Translations under genes and position numbers: made by a program
Notes under the pieces: generated by a model
The model's input: the letters and a program-made list of their open reading frames with translations, nothing else
Told to the model about the DNA's origin: nothing
Databases searched by the model: none
Part shown: positions 1 through 8,502 of the stretch, one piece after another
Layout: every line of letters begins with the position of its first letter
Numbering within the stretch: the stretch's first letter is position 1
NCBI GenBank assembly: GCA_913777325.1
Contig: CAJYSA010000099.1
Coordinates: forward strand, 1 to 49,465
Direction of reading: 5' to 3'
DNA length: 49,465 nt
From: an uncultured Sphingomonas sp.
GTDB taxonomy: Bacteria > Pseudomonadota > Alphaproteobacteria > Sphingomonadales > Sphingomonadaceae

Positions 1-30
1 CGCCCGACGTTACGTCGTGGCGGGCCTTTG
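1..30. terminator. possible terminator stem at left edge
   Basis: An imperfect inverted repeat lies at the window edge: CGCCCGACG is followed after a short loop by CGTCGTGGCGGG. It lies beyond the end of the sugar operon and may end a gene outside the window. There is no clear T-run, so this is a weak call. Confidence 0.25.
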
Positions 31-45
31 CTATGGGGTATCACG

Positions 46-122
46 CGTCATTGCGAGCGCAGCGAAGCAATCCAGGGCGTCCTGTTCCGGCCCTGGATTG
101 CTTCGCTGCGCTCGCAATGACG
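46..122. repeat. perfect 33-bp inverted repeat (REP-like element) after eda
   Basis: Positions 46-78 and 90-122 are exact reverse complements around an 11-base loop. The arm begins CGTCATTGCGAGCGCAGCGA and continues to GGGC. Imperfect relatives occur at 14432-14507, 24809-24835 and 39353-39382, so this is a dispersed family. Lying 98 bases past the eda stop, the transcript would fold into a very stable hairpin that could end or protect the operon mRNA; that role is inferred. Confidence 0.85.
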
Positions 123-220
123 TCGCAGGCGGCGGCACGTCCGTCCGGTGCCGGCGATTGAAAGACCACGCTTCCGCCTGTCCCGACGCCCACCGATGCG
201 CCGGGACCGGCGGCGCTTCG

Positions 221-826
221 TTACCGCGCCAGCGACGCGGCGGCGCGGGCGCGGGCTTCGATCTCGGGCAGCGTCCCTTCGGTCACCCAACTGCCGCCGA
301 CGCACAGCACGGGGCCGATCGCCAGCCAATCGGGCGCGCTCGCCTCGGTGATGCCGCCGGTCGGGCAGAACTTGCACTGGTAGAAGGGCGCGGCGAGCGC
401 CTTCAGCGCCTTCACCCCGCCGCTCGTTTCGGCCGGGAAGAACTTGAAATGCTCCAGCCCCATGTCCATCCCGCGCATGATGTCGCCGGCGGTGGCGACG
501 CCTGGCAGCCACGGGATCCCCGCCTCCATGATCGCGTCGCCGGTCTTCGACGACAGGCCGGGAGAGACGATGAACTCGACTCCAGCGTCCTTCACCTGTG
601 CGACCTGATCGGTGGTGACCACCGTGCCCGCGCCGACGATCGCGCCGGGCACCTGCCGCATCTCGCGGATCGCGTCGAGCGCGGCGGGGGTGCGCAGCGT
701 CACCTCCAGCACCTTCAGCCCGCCAGCGACCAGCGCTTCGGCCAGCGGGCGCGCCTGCGCCGCATCGTGGATGACCAGCACCGGGATCACCGGGCTGGTG
801 CGCATGACGGTTTCGATATTGCTCAC
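221..826 (-). CDS. eda: KDPG aldolase (2-dehydro-3-deoxy-phosphogluconate aldolase)
   Basis: 201 aa, the usual length for the family. It splits 2-keto-3-deoxy-6-phosphogluconate into pyruvate and glyceraldehyde-3-phosphate, the last step of the Entner-Doudoroff pathway, in the cytosol. The Schiff-base lysine is K128 in FKFFPAE and the catalytic glutamate is E41 in LEVTLRT; the PTGGIT phosphate-binding turn is also present. The start is GTG, sharing a GTGA overlap with the glk stop, so the two are translationally coupled. It is the last gene of the operon and is followed by the 33-bp inverted repeat. Confidence 0.96.
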   Translation of the reverse strand: MSNIETVMRTSPVIPVLVIHDAAQARPLAEALVAGGLKVLEVTLRTPAALDAIREMRQVPGAIVGAGTVVTTDQVAQVKDAGVEFIVSPGLSSKTGDAIMEAGIPWLPGVATAGDIMRGMDMGLEHFKFFPAETSGGVKALKALAAPFYQCKFCPTGGITEASAPDWLAIGPVLCVGGSWVTEGTLPEIEARARAAASLAR

Positions 827-1791
827 GATTGATGCTCCTGCGCGAAGGCGGCCGCCGCGCCGAAAAGGCCCGGCTGCGGATGGGTGATGAGTTTGACCGG
901 GATCGCCGACATCAGCGACTGGAACCGGCCCTTGGCGACGAAGCGCTGGTCGAAGCCGGAGCGCAGCAGCTTGTCCTTGATGCGCAGCCCGAGGCCACCG
1001 GCGATCACGACGCCCTTAGCGCCGTGCGCCAGCGCGAGATCGCCCGCGACCGCGCCGAGCGCGAGGCAGAAGCGATCGAGCGCAGCGAGCGCGATCGAAT
1101 CGGTGCCCTCCAGCGCCTCGGTCCAGATCGCCTTGTCATCCTTGTGGATGTAGGCGCGGCCTTCCAGCTCGGCGAGCGTCTCGTAGATCGCGACGATGCC
1201 GGGGCCGGCGACGATCCGTTCCACCGACACGCGCGTGTAGGTCTTGCGCAGCCGCTTGAGCAGCGCGTCCTCGATCCCGTCGAGCGGGGCATAGTCCATG
1301 TGCCCGCCCTCGGTGGGCAGCACGTTGTAGCGACCGTCCTGCTTGAACACCTGCGCGACGCCCAGCCCGGTGCCGGGACCGCAGACGGTGGTGACGCCCT
1401 GTGCCGGCAACGCGGTGTCCGGGCCGCAGAGATGCTCGAAATCCTCGTGCGGCAATTGCGCCACCGCATGGCCGATCGCGCCGAAGTCGTTGACGATCGT
1501 CCAGGTTTCCGCGCCCAGCCGCTCCGGGATCAGCGACGGGCGGATCACCCAGGGGTTGTTGGTCAGCCGGATCACGTCGCCGGTGATCGGCGAGGCGACG
1601 CCAATCGCGGCGGCATTGGGCAAGGTGCCGCCCATCCGCTCGCGGAACGCCTCATAGGCGGTCTGGAGGCTGGCGTGCTCGGCGGTCTTCAGCGTGACCG
1701 GCTCGGCGAGCGACTGGACGCGCCCGTCCGCCACCTCGGCGATGGCGAACCGGGCGTGGGTGCCCCCGATATCGACCGCTACGACCTGCAT
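823..1791 (-). CDS. glk: glucokinase
   Basis: 322 aa; ATP-dependent phosphorylation of glucose to glucose-6-phosphate, feeding zwf in the same operon. The protein opens with MQVVAVDIGGTHARFAIAEV, the phosphate-binding signature of bacterial Glk (ROK/hexokinase fold), and has VCGPGTGLGVAQV mid-chain. An upstream in-frame start at 1827 would add 12 residues encoded by a repeat element, so ATG 1791 is preferred. Its 3' end overlaps the eda GTG start by four bases. The 111-base gap to edd holds a palindromic repeat. Confidence 0.95.
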   Translation of the reverse strand: MQVVAVDIGGTHARFAIAEVADGRVQSLAEPVTLKTAEHASLQTAYEAFRERMGGTLPNAAAIGVASPITGDVIRLTNNPWVIRPSLIPERLGAETWTIVNDFGAIGHAVAQLPHEDFEHLCGPDTALPAQGVTTVCGPGTGLGVAQVFKQDGRYNVLPTEGGHMDYAPLDGIEDALLKRLRKTYTRVSVERIVAGPGIVAIYETLAELEGRAYIHKDDKAIWTEALEGTDSIALAALDRFCLALGAVAGDLALAHGAKGVVIAGGLGLRIKDKLLRSGFDQRFVAKGRFQSLMSAIPVKLITHPQPGLFGAAAAFAQEHQS

Positions 1792-1802
1792 CAGCAATCC
1801 TC

Positions 1803-1899
1803 CGTCATGCCGGACTTGTTCCGGCATCCACCGCGCCGCAAGTCCGATCCGTGTGAGTGTGCGGTTGGGTGGACCCCGGAACAGGTCCGGGGTGACGTT
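1803..1899. repeat. palindromic intergenic repeat, copy 1 (glk-edd gap)
   Basis: Two hairpins (TGCCGGA/TCCGGCA near 1808-1827 and ACCCCGGA/TCCGGGGT near 1873-1893) are bracketed by outer CGTCA/TGACG. The same architecture and nearly the same ends recur at 3745-3842 in the next gap of the operon. It fills almost the whole glk-edd spacer, so it must be transcribed with the operon unless a promoter lies inside it. Confidence 0.8.
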
Positions 1900-1902
1900 T
1901 GA

Positions 1903-3732
1903 TTACAGCCCCGCGCCGGCCAGCACCGAGCTGGCGCCCTTCTCGGCCTCGTCCGCCAGCCCGCGGAACATGCCGAACAATTCGCGGCCCATGCCGGTCG
2001 CCGGGGCGGGGAAGGGCGCGGGTGAGCGCGCCGCCCATTCGTCGGCGGGCACCAGCGCCTCCAGCGTTCCCGCCTCGGCATCGACGCGGATCAGGTCGCC
2101 GTCGCGGATCAGCCCGATCGCGCCGCCGCCCCCATTTGGACCTGGTAGTGCTTCGGGCGAGCAGTGAATCGCGCACGGCACCTTGCCGCTGGCACCCGAC
2201 ATGCGGCCGTCCGTCACCAGCGCGACCTTGAAGCCGCGGTTCTGGAGGACGCCGAGCGCGGGCGTCAGCTTGTGTAATTCGGGCATGCCGTTGGCGCGCG
2301 GCCCCTGGAAGCGGACGACGACCACGACGTCGTGCTCCAGCTCGCCGTTCTTGAACGCCTCCAGCACCTCGAGCTGGTCGGCAAAGACGCGCGCGGGCGC
2401 CTCGACCACCCAGCGCTCGCGCTCGACCGCCGACACCTTGATGCAGGCACGACCGATATTGCCCTGCAGGATGCGCATCCCGCCATCGGGCGCGAACGGC
2501 TGCGTCACCGGGCGCAGGATCGTCTCGTCACGGCTGTCGCCGACCGGCTGCCACGTCAGCGTGTCGCCCTCGATCACCGCCGTCTCGGCATAGGCCGACA
2601 GGTCGTCGCCCGCGACGGTCATGATGTCGCGGTGCAGGTAACCGCCGTCGAGCAACTGCCGGATGACATAGGGCATCCCGCCCGCCGCCTCGAAGCCGTT
2701 CACGTCCGCCGATCCGTTCGGATAGACGCGCGCCAGCGTCGGCACCGCGGCGGACAGGCGATCGAAATCCTCCCAGTCGATCACGATCCCCGCCGCGCGC
2801 GCGATCGCGGGGACGTGGAGCAGGTGGTTGGTCGACCCGCCGGTCGCCAGCAGGCCGACCGCGGCGTTGACGATCGCCTTTTCGTCGACGCACGCGCCGA
2901 GTGGACGATAATCGTCGCCGTGGACGCCGATCGCGGCGAGGCGGTGGACGGCGGCGCGGGTGAGTTCCTGGCGCAGCTTCGTACCCGGATTGACGAAGGC
3001 GGCGCCCGGCATGTGCAGGCCCATCACCTCCATCATCATCTGGTTGGTGTTGGCGGTGCCGTAGAAGGTGCAGGTGCCCTGCGAGTGATAGGCCTGGATC
3101 TCGGCATCGAGCAGTTCGTCGCGCGTCGCCTGCCCCTCGGCGAAGCGCTCGCGTACCGCCGCCTTCGCCTTGTTGGGCAGGCCCGACGGCATCGGGCCGC
3201 CGGGGATCAGGATCATCGGCAGGTGACCGAAACGCAGCGCGCCCATCAGCAGGCCCGGCACGATCTTGTCGCAGATGCCGAGCAGCGCCGCGCCCTCGAA
3301 GGTGCCGTGGCTGAGCGCGATCGCGGTCGACAGCGCGATCGTGTCCCGGCTGAACAGCGACAGCTCCATGCCCGGATAGCCCTGTGTCACGCCGTCGCAC
3401 ATCGCGGGCACGCCGCCCGCCACCTGCGCGGTGGCGCCGACCTCGCGCGCCCAGACCTTCATCTGTTCGGGGTAGCGATAATAGACCGCGTGGGCCGAGA
3501 GCATGTCGTTGTAGGCGGTGACCAACCCGATGTTCATCGCCTGATGCTGCGTCTTCATCGCATCGCGATCCTCGGGCGTGCCGGCATAGGCATGCGCGAG
3601 GTTGGCGCAGCCAAGGCGCGGGCGACCGACCCACCCCTGCCGCTCGCGCTCGATCAGCGACAGATACGCGCTCCGGGTCGGGCGGCTGCGCTCGATGATC
3701 CGGTCGGTGACGGCGGTGACGGCGGGGTTCAT
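1903..3732 (-). CDS. edd: phosphogluconate dehydratase
   Basis: 609 aa, full length. Dehydrates 6-phosphogluconate to KDPG, the committed Entner-Doudoroff step. Belongs to the IlvD/Edd Fe-S dehydratase family: the conserved cysteine segments [24 protein letters not shown] and [19 protein letters not shown] are all visible. An in-frame start 26 codons upstream lies inside a repeat element, so ATG 3732 ([12 protein letters not shown]) is chosen. Palindromic repeats fill both flanking gaps. Expected to be oxygen sensitive, like its family. Confidence 0.95.
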   Translation of the reverse strand: MNPAVTAVTDRIIERSRPTRSAYLSLIERERQGWVGRPRLGCANLAHAYAGTPEDRDAMKTQHQAMNIGLVTAYNDMLSAHAVYYRYPEQMKVWAREVGATAQVAGGVPAMCDGVTQGYPGMELSLFSRDTIALSTAIALSHGTFEGAALLGICDKIVPGLLMGALRFGHLPMILIPGGPMPSGLPNKAKAAVRERFAEGQATRDELLDAEIQAYHSQGTCTFYGTANTNQMMMEVMGLHMPGAAFVNPGTKLRQELTRAAVHRLAAIGVHGDDYRPLGACVDEKAIVNAAVGLLATGGSTNHLLHVPAIARAAGIVIDWEDFDRLSAAVPTLARVYPNGSADVNGFEAAGGMPYVIRQLLDGGYLHRDIMTVAGDDLSAYAETAVIEGDTLTWQPVGDSRDETILRPVTQPFAPDGGMRILQGNIGRACIKVSAVERERWVVEAPARVFADQLEVLEAFKNGELEHDVVVVVRFQGPRANGMPELHKLTPALGVLQNRGFKVALVTDGRMSGASGKVPCAIHCSPEALPGPNGGGGAIGLIRDGDLIRVDAEAGTLEALVPADEWAARSPAPFPAPATGMGRELFGMFRGLADEAEKGASSVLAGAGL

Positions 3733-3744
3733 GGTCTCAATCCT

Positions 3745-3842
3745 CGTCATGCCGGGCCCGTCCCGGCATCCACGGTCCCGCAGGATCCGTGACTTGGGTC
3801 TTTGCGGCACGGTGGACCCCGGAACAAGTCCGGGGTGACGTT
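3745..3842. repeat. palindromic intergenic repeat, copy 2 (edd-pgl gap)
   Basis: Same plan as the element at 1803-1899: CGTCATGCCGGG with matching CCCGGCATCCA, a variable centre, then GGTGGACCCCGGAACAAGTC and CGGGGTGACG. The centre (about 3775-3810) differs from copy 1 while both ends are conserved, as expected for a mobile or duplicating palindromic element. Confidence 0.8.
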
Positions 3843-3864
3843 AGGGCATACGTATTCGTCGCGG

Positions 3865-4569
3865 TCACGCCGCCCAGTGGATGTCCACCGGCAATTCCGC
3901 ATCCGCCAGCACGCGCCCGATCGGATAGGGCGAGCCGGCGCCTTCCTTGATCGCGTCCTCGATCACCTTGCGCTTGGCCGCGCCCGTGACCGCGATCATC
4001 AGCGCGCGCGCGGTGACGATGCCCTGGCGGGTCAGCGAGACACGCGCGACCGGCGCCTCGGGTGGGAGCGGATCGGGCATCACGCCGATCGCGCGGCGCT
4101 CCTTGGGACCGTTCAGCGCCTCGTCGTAATCGGGGCCGGGGAAGATCGACGCGGTATGCCCGTCGCCGCCGACGCCCAGCAGGCAGAGGTCGAGCGGCCA
4201 GTGCAGATCCTGCATCAGCGCGTCGGCCGAGCGGCCCGCCGCCTTGTAATCCTCGGTCGCCTTCGGGACGATCGGCATCACGCGCGCGCCCTTGGGGATG
4301 AAGATCTTGCCGAGCGACGTGACGTTCGACAGCGCATCGCCCAGCGGCACGATCCGCTCGTCACCGGGCACGATCGTCACGCGTTTCCAGTCGAGCTTGG
4401 CCTTCGCCAGCTTCTCATAGGCGGGCAGGGGCGTCTTGCCGCCCGCCAGCGCGATCACCGCCGAGCCACGCGCGTCGATCGCGCTTTCGATGACGAACTG
4501 GATGTCGCCCGCGACCGCGTCCGCCAGTTCGGCGGCGTCGTCATAGTCCCACCATTCGATTTCGGTCAT
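3865..4569 (-). CDS. pgl: 6-phosphogluconolactonase (DevB type)
   Basis: 234 aa. Hydrolyses 6-phosphogluconolactone, made by Zwf, to 6-phosphogluconate, the substrate of Edd. Family signs are the N-terminal phosphate loop VIALAGGKTPLPAYE, the GDERIVPLGDALSN segment near residues 69-82 and LLGVGGDGHTASIFPG in the second half. It sits between zwf and edd in pathway order. Start ATG 4569 gives MTEIEWWDYDD; the gap to zwf holds a third kind of palindromic repeat. Confidence 0.94.
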   Translation of the reverse strand: MTEIEWWDYDDAAELADAVAGDIQFVIESAIDARGSAVIALAGGKTPLPAYEKLAKAKLDWKRVTIVPGDERIVPLGDALSNVTSLGKIFIPKGARVMPIVPKATEDYKAAGRSADALMQDLHWPLDLCLLGVGGDGHTASIFPGPDYDEALNGPKERRAIGVMPDPLPPEAPVARVSLTRQGIVTARALMIAVTGAAKRKVIEDAIKEGAGSPYPIGRVLADAELPVDIHWAA

Positions 4570-4581
4570 AGTTCAATCCTC

Positions 4582-4710
4582 TGCTCCCTCCCCCCGACGG
4601 GGAAGAGGGCCGGGGTGAGGGGTGGTGAGGCTCGTGTCCGCGCCTCACTGCTCCTCACCCTTCCGCCGCCTGCGGCGGCTCCCTCCCTCTCCCCGTGGGG
4701 GAGAGGGACA
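4582..4710. repeat. GC-rich palindromic repeat in zwf-pgl gap
   Basis: Contains three stems: CCCTCCCCCCGACGGGGAAG with its partner, CCGCCGCCTGCGGCGG, and a perfect 10-bp stem CCCTCTCCCC/GGGGAGAGGG around GTG. It differs from the elements in the two following gaps. CTCCCTCTCCCC-type palindromes are widespread between genes in proteobacteria. It occupies nearly the whole 147-base spacer. Confidence 0.75.
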
Positions 4711-4716
4711 CAACAC

Positions 4717-6180
4717 TCAATCGTCCTGCCAGGTCACGTTGTCGCGCTCGGTCAACGCGATCGCGCCCGCCGGGCCCCAGGTGCCGGCGGCATAATGCTT
4801 CGGCTTGGTCTGATTGGCGGACCAGCCGGCGCGGATCGCGTCGATCCAGCGCCACTGCGCCTCCACCTCGTCACGGCGCACGAACAGCGTCTGATCGCCC
4901 TCGATCAGGTCGAGCAGCAGGCGCTCGTAGGCGATGCGGCGGCGCTTGCCCGCGAATTCGGCGTCGAGGCTGAGGTTCAGCGGCACCTCGCGCAGGCGCA
5001 CGCCGTCGCGGTCCAGCCCCGGCTCCTTGGTCATCACCAGCAGCTGGACATATTCCTCGGGCTGAAGGCGGATGATCAGCTTGTTGGGCTGGAGCAGGCC
5101 GCCGCGCCCCGAGAACATCGAGTGCGGCACCGGCTTGAACTGGATCGCGATCTCGCTGCGGCGCTTGGCCATGCGCTTGCCGGTGCGCAGGTAGAAGGGC
5201 ACGCCCTGCCAGCGCCAATTGTCGATATGCGCCTTGATCGCGACGAACGTCTCGACATCGCTGTCATAGCCGAGTTCCTCGTCATAGCCCTTCACGACCT
5301 TGCCGCCGACCGCGCCTTCCTCATACTGGCCGGTGACGGTGTTCTGCTGCACCTCGGTCGGCTCGATCCTGCGCATCGAGCGGAAGACCTTGGCCTTTTC
5401 GTCGCGGATCGCGGTGCCGTCGTACAGCGCCGGCGGCTCCATCGCGATCAGCGCGACGAGCTGCAGCATGTGGTTGGCCACCATGTCGCGCAGCGCGCCC
5501 GCGCCTTCGTAATAGCCGGCGCGATCCTCCAGCCCGACCGTCTCGGCGATCGTGATCTGGACGTTGTCGATCCCCTGCGCGTTCCAGATCGGCTCGAACA
5601 TCGAGTTGCCGAAGCGGAGCGTCAGGATGTTCTGCACCGTCTCTTTGCCGAGATAGTGATCGATGCGGAAGATGCGTTCCTCGGGGAAGACCGAGGCGAC
5701 GGTGTCGTTGATCTCGCGGCTGGATTCGAGATCGTAGCCGAGCGGCTTCTCCAGCCCGATCCGCACCGTCTCACCCGCCAGCCCGACGCTTTGCAGTCCC
5801 TTGACCGCCGGTTCGAACAGCGACGGCGCGGTCGACAGATAGATGGCGAGGCCGCCGGAAATGTCGCCGATCTTGTCGGCCAGCGCCTGATAGGTGGACG
5901 GATCGGACAGGTCGACCGGCTGGAAGAACAATCGTTCGAGGAACGACGCCAGCGCGCTTTCATCCTTGCGGTCGGCGGGCAGGAACTCGTCGAGCGCCTT
6001 GTGCGTCGCCTGGCGGAACCCATCGTCGCTCAGGTCGCCGCGCGCCGAGCCGGTGATCGTCAGACCCTCCGGCAACAGGCCGTCGGCGTGCAGGCCGTAC
6101 AGCGACGGCAGCAGCATCCGCTTGGCGAGATCGCCCGTCGCGCCGAACAACAGCAGCTTGCCGACCGGGTTGCGCTCCAA
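4717..6180 (-). CDS. zwf: glucose-6-phosphate 1-dehydrogenase
   Basis: 487 aa. Oxidises glucose-6-phosphate to 6-phosphogluconolactone with NAD(P)+ and opens the Entner-Doudoroff and pentose phosphate routes. The dinucleotide motif GATGDLAKR lies at residues 13-21 and the active-site signature RIDHYLGKE near residue 172. The start is an unusual TTG, supported by a strong AAGGAG seven bases upstream and by the nucleotide-binding strand beginning a few residues later. The gene begins 14 bases after the argC stop, so it is probably co-transcribed with argC. Confidence 0.96.
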   Translation of the reverse strand: MERNPVGKLLLFGATGDLAKRMLLPSLYGLHADGLLPEGLTITGSARGDLSDDGFRQATHKALDEFLPADRKDESALASFLERLFFQPVDLSDPSTYQALADKIGDISGGLAIYLSTAPSLFEPAVKGLQSVGLAGETVRIGLEKPLGYDLESSREINDTVASVFPEERIFRIDHYLGKETVQNILTLRFGNSMFEPIWNAQGIDNVQITIAETVGLEDRAGYYEGAGALRDMVANHMLQLVALIAMEPPALYDGTAIRDEKAKVFRSMRRIEPTEVQQNTVTGQYEEGAVGGKVVKGYDEELGYDSDVETFVAIKAHIDNWRWQGVPFYLRTGKRMAKRRSEIAIQFKPVPHSMFSGRGGLLQPNKLIIRLQPEEYVQLLVMTKEPGLDRDGVRLREVPLNLSLDAEFAGKRRRIAYERLLLDLIEGDQTLFVRRDEVEAQWRWIDAIRAGWSANQTKPKHYAAGTWGPAGAIALTERDNVTWQDD

Positions 6181-6194
6181 CTCGCGTCTCCTTC

Positions 6195-7124
6195 TTACAG
6201 GGTCAGGCCGGCGACGGGATCGAGACCGGCCATGATGTTCAGGTTCTGCACCGCCGCGCCGGCGGCGCCCTTGCCGAGATTGTCGAGCGTCGCGATCAGC
6301 AGCGCCTGGCCCGTCGCCTCGTTGCCGGTGACGCGCACGGTCATGCGATCGGTGTTCGCATCGTCCTCGATCCGCACCGTCGTCGTCGCCTCGTGCGCGA
6401 AGCGGACCACGCGGTTCCCGTCATAGGCGCTGGCCAGCACCTCGGCGACGTCGGTCAGCGAGGCGCGGCGCGTGAGCTGCGCCAGATGCAGCGGCACCTG
6501 CACGACCATCCCGCGATAGGCGCGCGCCACCGCCGGCTGGAAGATCGGCGCATGGGCGAGCCCGGCGTGACGGCGCATTTCCGGCGCATGCTTGTGCGCC
6601 AGCCCCAACGCATAGGCGCGATAGGCGGTGTTGGTTTCGCCGCCCTCGAACTCGGCGATCATCGCCTTGCCGCCGCCCGAATAGCCGGAAGTGGCATTGA
6701 CGCTGAGCAGCGCATCCTCGCCCAGCAGCCCGGCACGCACCAGCGGGCGGACCAGCGCCAGAAACCCGGTGGGATAGCAGCCGGGATTGCTGACGAAGCG
6801 CGCGCCCGCGATCCGCGCGGCCTGATCCGGCTCCAGCTCGGCAAAGCCATAGGTCCAGCGATCGGCGACGCGATGCGCGGTCGAGGCGTCGATCGCGCGG
6901 GTGCGATCGTTGGCGACCATCGCCACCGCCTCCCGCGCGGCATCGTCGGGCAGGCACAGGATCACGTAATCGGCGTCGTTGATCGCCTCGCGCCGGGCCG
7001 CGTCGTCCTTGCGCCGCGCCTCGTCGAGCGTGACCAGCGCGATGTCGCGCCGCGACTCGAGCCGCTCGCGGATTTCCAGCCCGGTGGTGCCGACCGCGCC
7101 GTCGATGAAGACGCGCACGGTCAT
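6195..7124 (-). CDS. argC: N-acetyl-gamma-glutamyl-phosphate reductase (short type 2)
   Basis: 309 aa, the short AGPR class. Reduces N-acetylglutamyl phosphate to the semialdehyde in arginine biosynthesis, using NADPH. N-terminal Rossmann motif VFIDGAVGTTGLEI; the catalytic cysteine is C116 in SNPGCYPTGF. ATGA overlap with the SH3 gene upstream and 14 bases to zwf downstream. Linkage of an arginine gene to the sugar operon is noteworthy and could reflect NADPH supply by Zwf, though that is only an inference. Confidence 0.94.
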   Translation of the reverse strand: MTVRVFIDGAVGTTGLEIRERLESRRDIALVTLDEARRKDDAARREAINDADYVILCLPDDAAREAVAMVANDRTRAIDASTAHRVADRWTYGFAELEPDQAARIAGARFVSNPGCYPTGFLALVRPLVRAGLLGEDALLSVNATSGYSGGGKAMIAEFEGGETNTAYRAYALGLAHKHAPEMRRHAGLAHAPIFQPAVARAYRGMVVQVPLHLAQLTRRASLTDVAEVLASAYDGNRVVRFAHEATTTVRIEDDANTDRMTVRVTGNEATGQALLIATLDNLGKGAAGAAVQNLNIMAGLDPVAGLTL

Positions 7125-7483
7125 TGCGGCTGCACCGCGGCAAGGTCGACATAGCCGACCAGCCCGCTGTCCACCGCGATGCCCCAGCCCACGCCGCCGG
7201 TCATGTCGATCAGGTCGAACGCCGCGCCCTGCGGCAAGGTGGCCAGCACCGTGCTGTCCGCGCCGCGCGCCTCGCGCAGCGGCGCCTCGCGCGCCACCGT
7301 GCGGCGCAGCGGGGCGGCGTAGTGCGGGGCGAAGACGCGATCGGCGAGCCGGACGTCGGCGATGTCGGCGCGCACCGCATGGGTGCGCGGATCGAGCATG
7401 CGCGAGCGACCGGTGAGCGCGAAGCCGCTACGCGCGAGCCGCGTCGGCGGCGCCGTTGGCTCGCGCGGCGGCAGGGGCGGCAT
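7121..7483 (-). CDS. SH3-domain protein, function unknown
   Basis: About 120 aa with this ATG. The C-terminal half reads as a bacterial SH3 (SH3b) domain: LRRTVAREAPLREA, then STVLATLPQGAAFDLIDMTG and GWGIAVDSGLVGYVDLAAV. No signal peptide or catalytic motif is seen. The start is uncertain: a TTG at 7516, ATG 7483 or ATG 7399 are all possible, and the first two overlap the end of marR. The stop overlaps the argC start (ATGA). Such small SH3 proteins often bind peptidoglycan or act as adaptors, but nothing here settles its role. Confidence 0.7.
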   Translation of the reverse strand: MPPLPPREPTAPPTRLARSGFALTGRSRMLDPRTHAVRADIADVRLADRVFAPHYAAPLRRTVAREAPLREARGADSTVLATLPQGAAFDLIDMTGGVGWGIAVDSGLVGYVDLAAVQPQ

Positions 7484-7898
7484 CCCCTTCGCCGATGAAC
7501 TGGCCGAACTCTTCAAGAAAATCTGCCCCCTCGGTCGTGCGGGCGACGAAGATGTTGCGTTTGTCGCTGTCGTCGCGTTGGCGGCGCAGATAGCCCAGCG
7601 CCCCCAATCGATTCAAGGCGCGCGTGACCACCGGTTTCGACACGTTCAGAATGCGCGCCAGTCCGCGCACGGTATGCGGGCCCGGCCGCAGATAGACGAC
7701 CAGCAGGAGCGCCATCTGGCGATTGGTGAGATCGGGTTCCCCCGACCGCACATAATCGACCAGCGCGTTCATCCACGAACTGAGTTCGGGTTGAGCCAAT
7801 GTTGCCACTTCCTCGTCCCGCTTTGAAGGATTGCCGGACCATCCCGGCGTTATCGTCGGATCAACGCCCGCTTTCCCGGCTGGTTTCAGTAATGTCAT
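7428..7898 (-). CDS. MarR-family transcriptional regulator
   Basis: 156 aa. A winged helix-turn-helix is visible at the centre: TNRQMALLLVVYLRPGPHTV, then RGLARILNVSKPVVTRALNR (recognition helix) and GYLRRQRDDSDKRN (wing). The C-terminal tail is alanine-rich and probably disordered. It heads the minus-strand run leading into argC, zwf and the other sugar genes, so it may control them. A GCACG-CGT-CGTGC palindrome at 7906-7918, just upstream of the start, is a candidate autoregulatory site. Divergent from secG. Confidence 0.85.
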   Translation of the reverse strand: MTLLKPAGKAGVDPTITPGWSGNPSKRDEEVATLAQPELSSWMNALVDYVRSGEPDLTNRQMALLLVVYLRPGPHTVRGLARILNVSKPVVTRALNRLGALGYLRRQRDDSDKRNIFVARTTEGADFLEEFGQFIGEGDAAPAAARANGAADAARA

Positions 7899-8030
7899 GA
7901 ATTTGGCACGCGTCGTGCGCGACGGGGCATTGCGGTGCGGTTGATCCCGGCGCGCGGCTCCCCTATGTGCGCCTCGATCCGCGGCCCCTTGCCGGCGGCG
8001 GCACCTGCTTTTCGGAATCGCACCCAGCCC

Positions 8031-8414
8031 ATGTTCACCTTCCTGATCGTCCTCCAGGCCATCATCGCGGCGGCCCTCGTCACCGTGATCCTGATGCAGC
8101 GGTCGGAAGGGGGCGGCCTGACCTCGTCGGGCAGCCCGTCGGGGTTGATGTCGGCACGCGGCGCGGCGGATTTCCTGACGCGCGCCACCTCGGTGCTCGC
8201 GGGGCTGTTCATTGCGATGAGCATCCTGCTGGCATTCCTGGCCGCGCATCGCGGCGCCGTGTCGGTCGATACCTCGCTCCAGCGCCGCGCGCCCGCCGCG
8301 CAGCCGCAGGCCCAGCCGCCGCTCGCCGGGCAGCAGCCCGCGCCGCTGGCCGCCGCGCCCGACAATGCCGCGGTGCCGGCGCCGGCGGACAACGGCGTGC
8401 CGCTGGCACGCTGA
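8031..8414 (+). CDS. secG: preprotein translocase subunit SecG
   Basis: 127 aa inner-membrane protein that assists SecYEG export. Two membrane helices (about residues 2-20 and 52-74) flank the SecG signature LMQRSEGGGLTSSGSPSGLM. As in many alphaproteobacteria the C-terminus carries a long Ala/Pro/Gln-rich tail (from about residue 85), which adds to the roughly 75-110 aa usual elsewhere. The start is the ATG giving MFTFLIVLQA. It precedes pyrG with an 88-base gap. Confidence 0.93.
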   Translation: MFTFLIVLQAIIAAALVTVILMQRSEGGGLTSSGSPSGLMSARGAADFLTRATSVLAGLFIAMSILLAFLAAHRGAVSVDTSLQRRAPAAQPQAQPPLAGQQPAPLAAAPDNAAVPAPADNGVPLAR

Positions 8415-8502
8415 TCCATCCGACCATCATCGTCGGTTCGTCGCGCGCGGGGTGACCGCGCGCTTGCCCTTTTGCGTAGTTGAAGGTTAGGGGTTGCGTC
8501 CC

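Noticed and set aside
46-122. Palindrome considered as a CRISPR repeat or tRNA
   Set aside because: Only one copy here with no spacers, and no cloverleaf or acceptor features.
1870-1900. GGAAC...CGTTT in the repeat element considered as an EcfG promoter
   Set aside because: The spacer is 13 bases, too short, and the sequence is explained by the palindromic element.
7899-8030. Long N-terminal extensions of secG (start 7935) and marR (start 8249)
   Set aside because: Both extensions run into the divergent promoter region or the opposite gene and lie outside the conserved domains.
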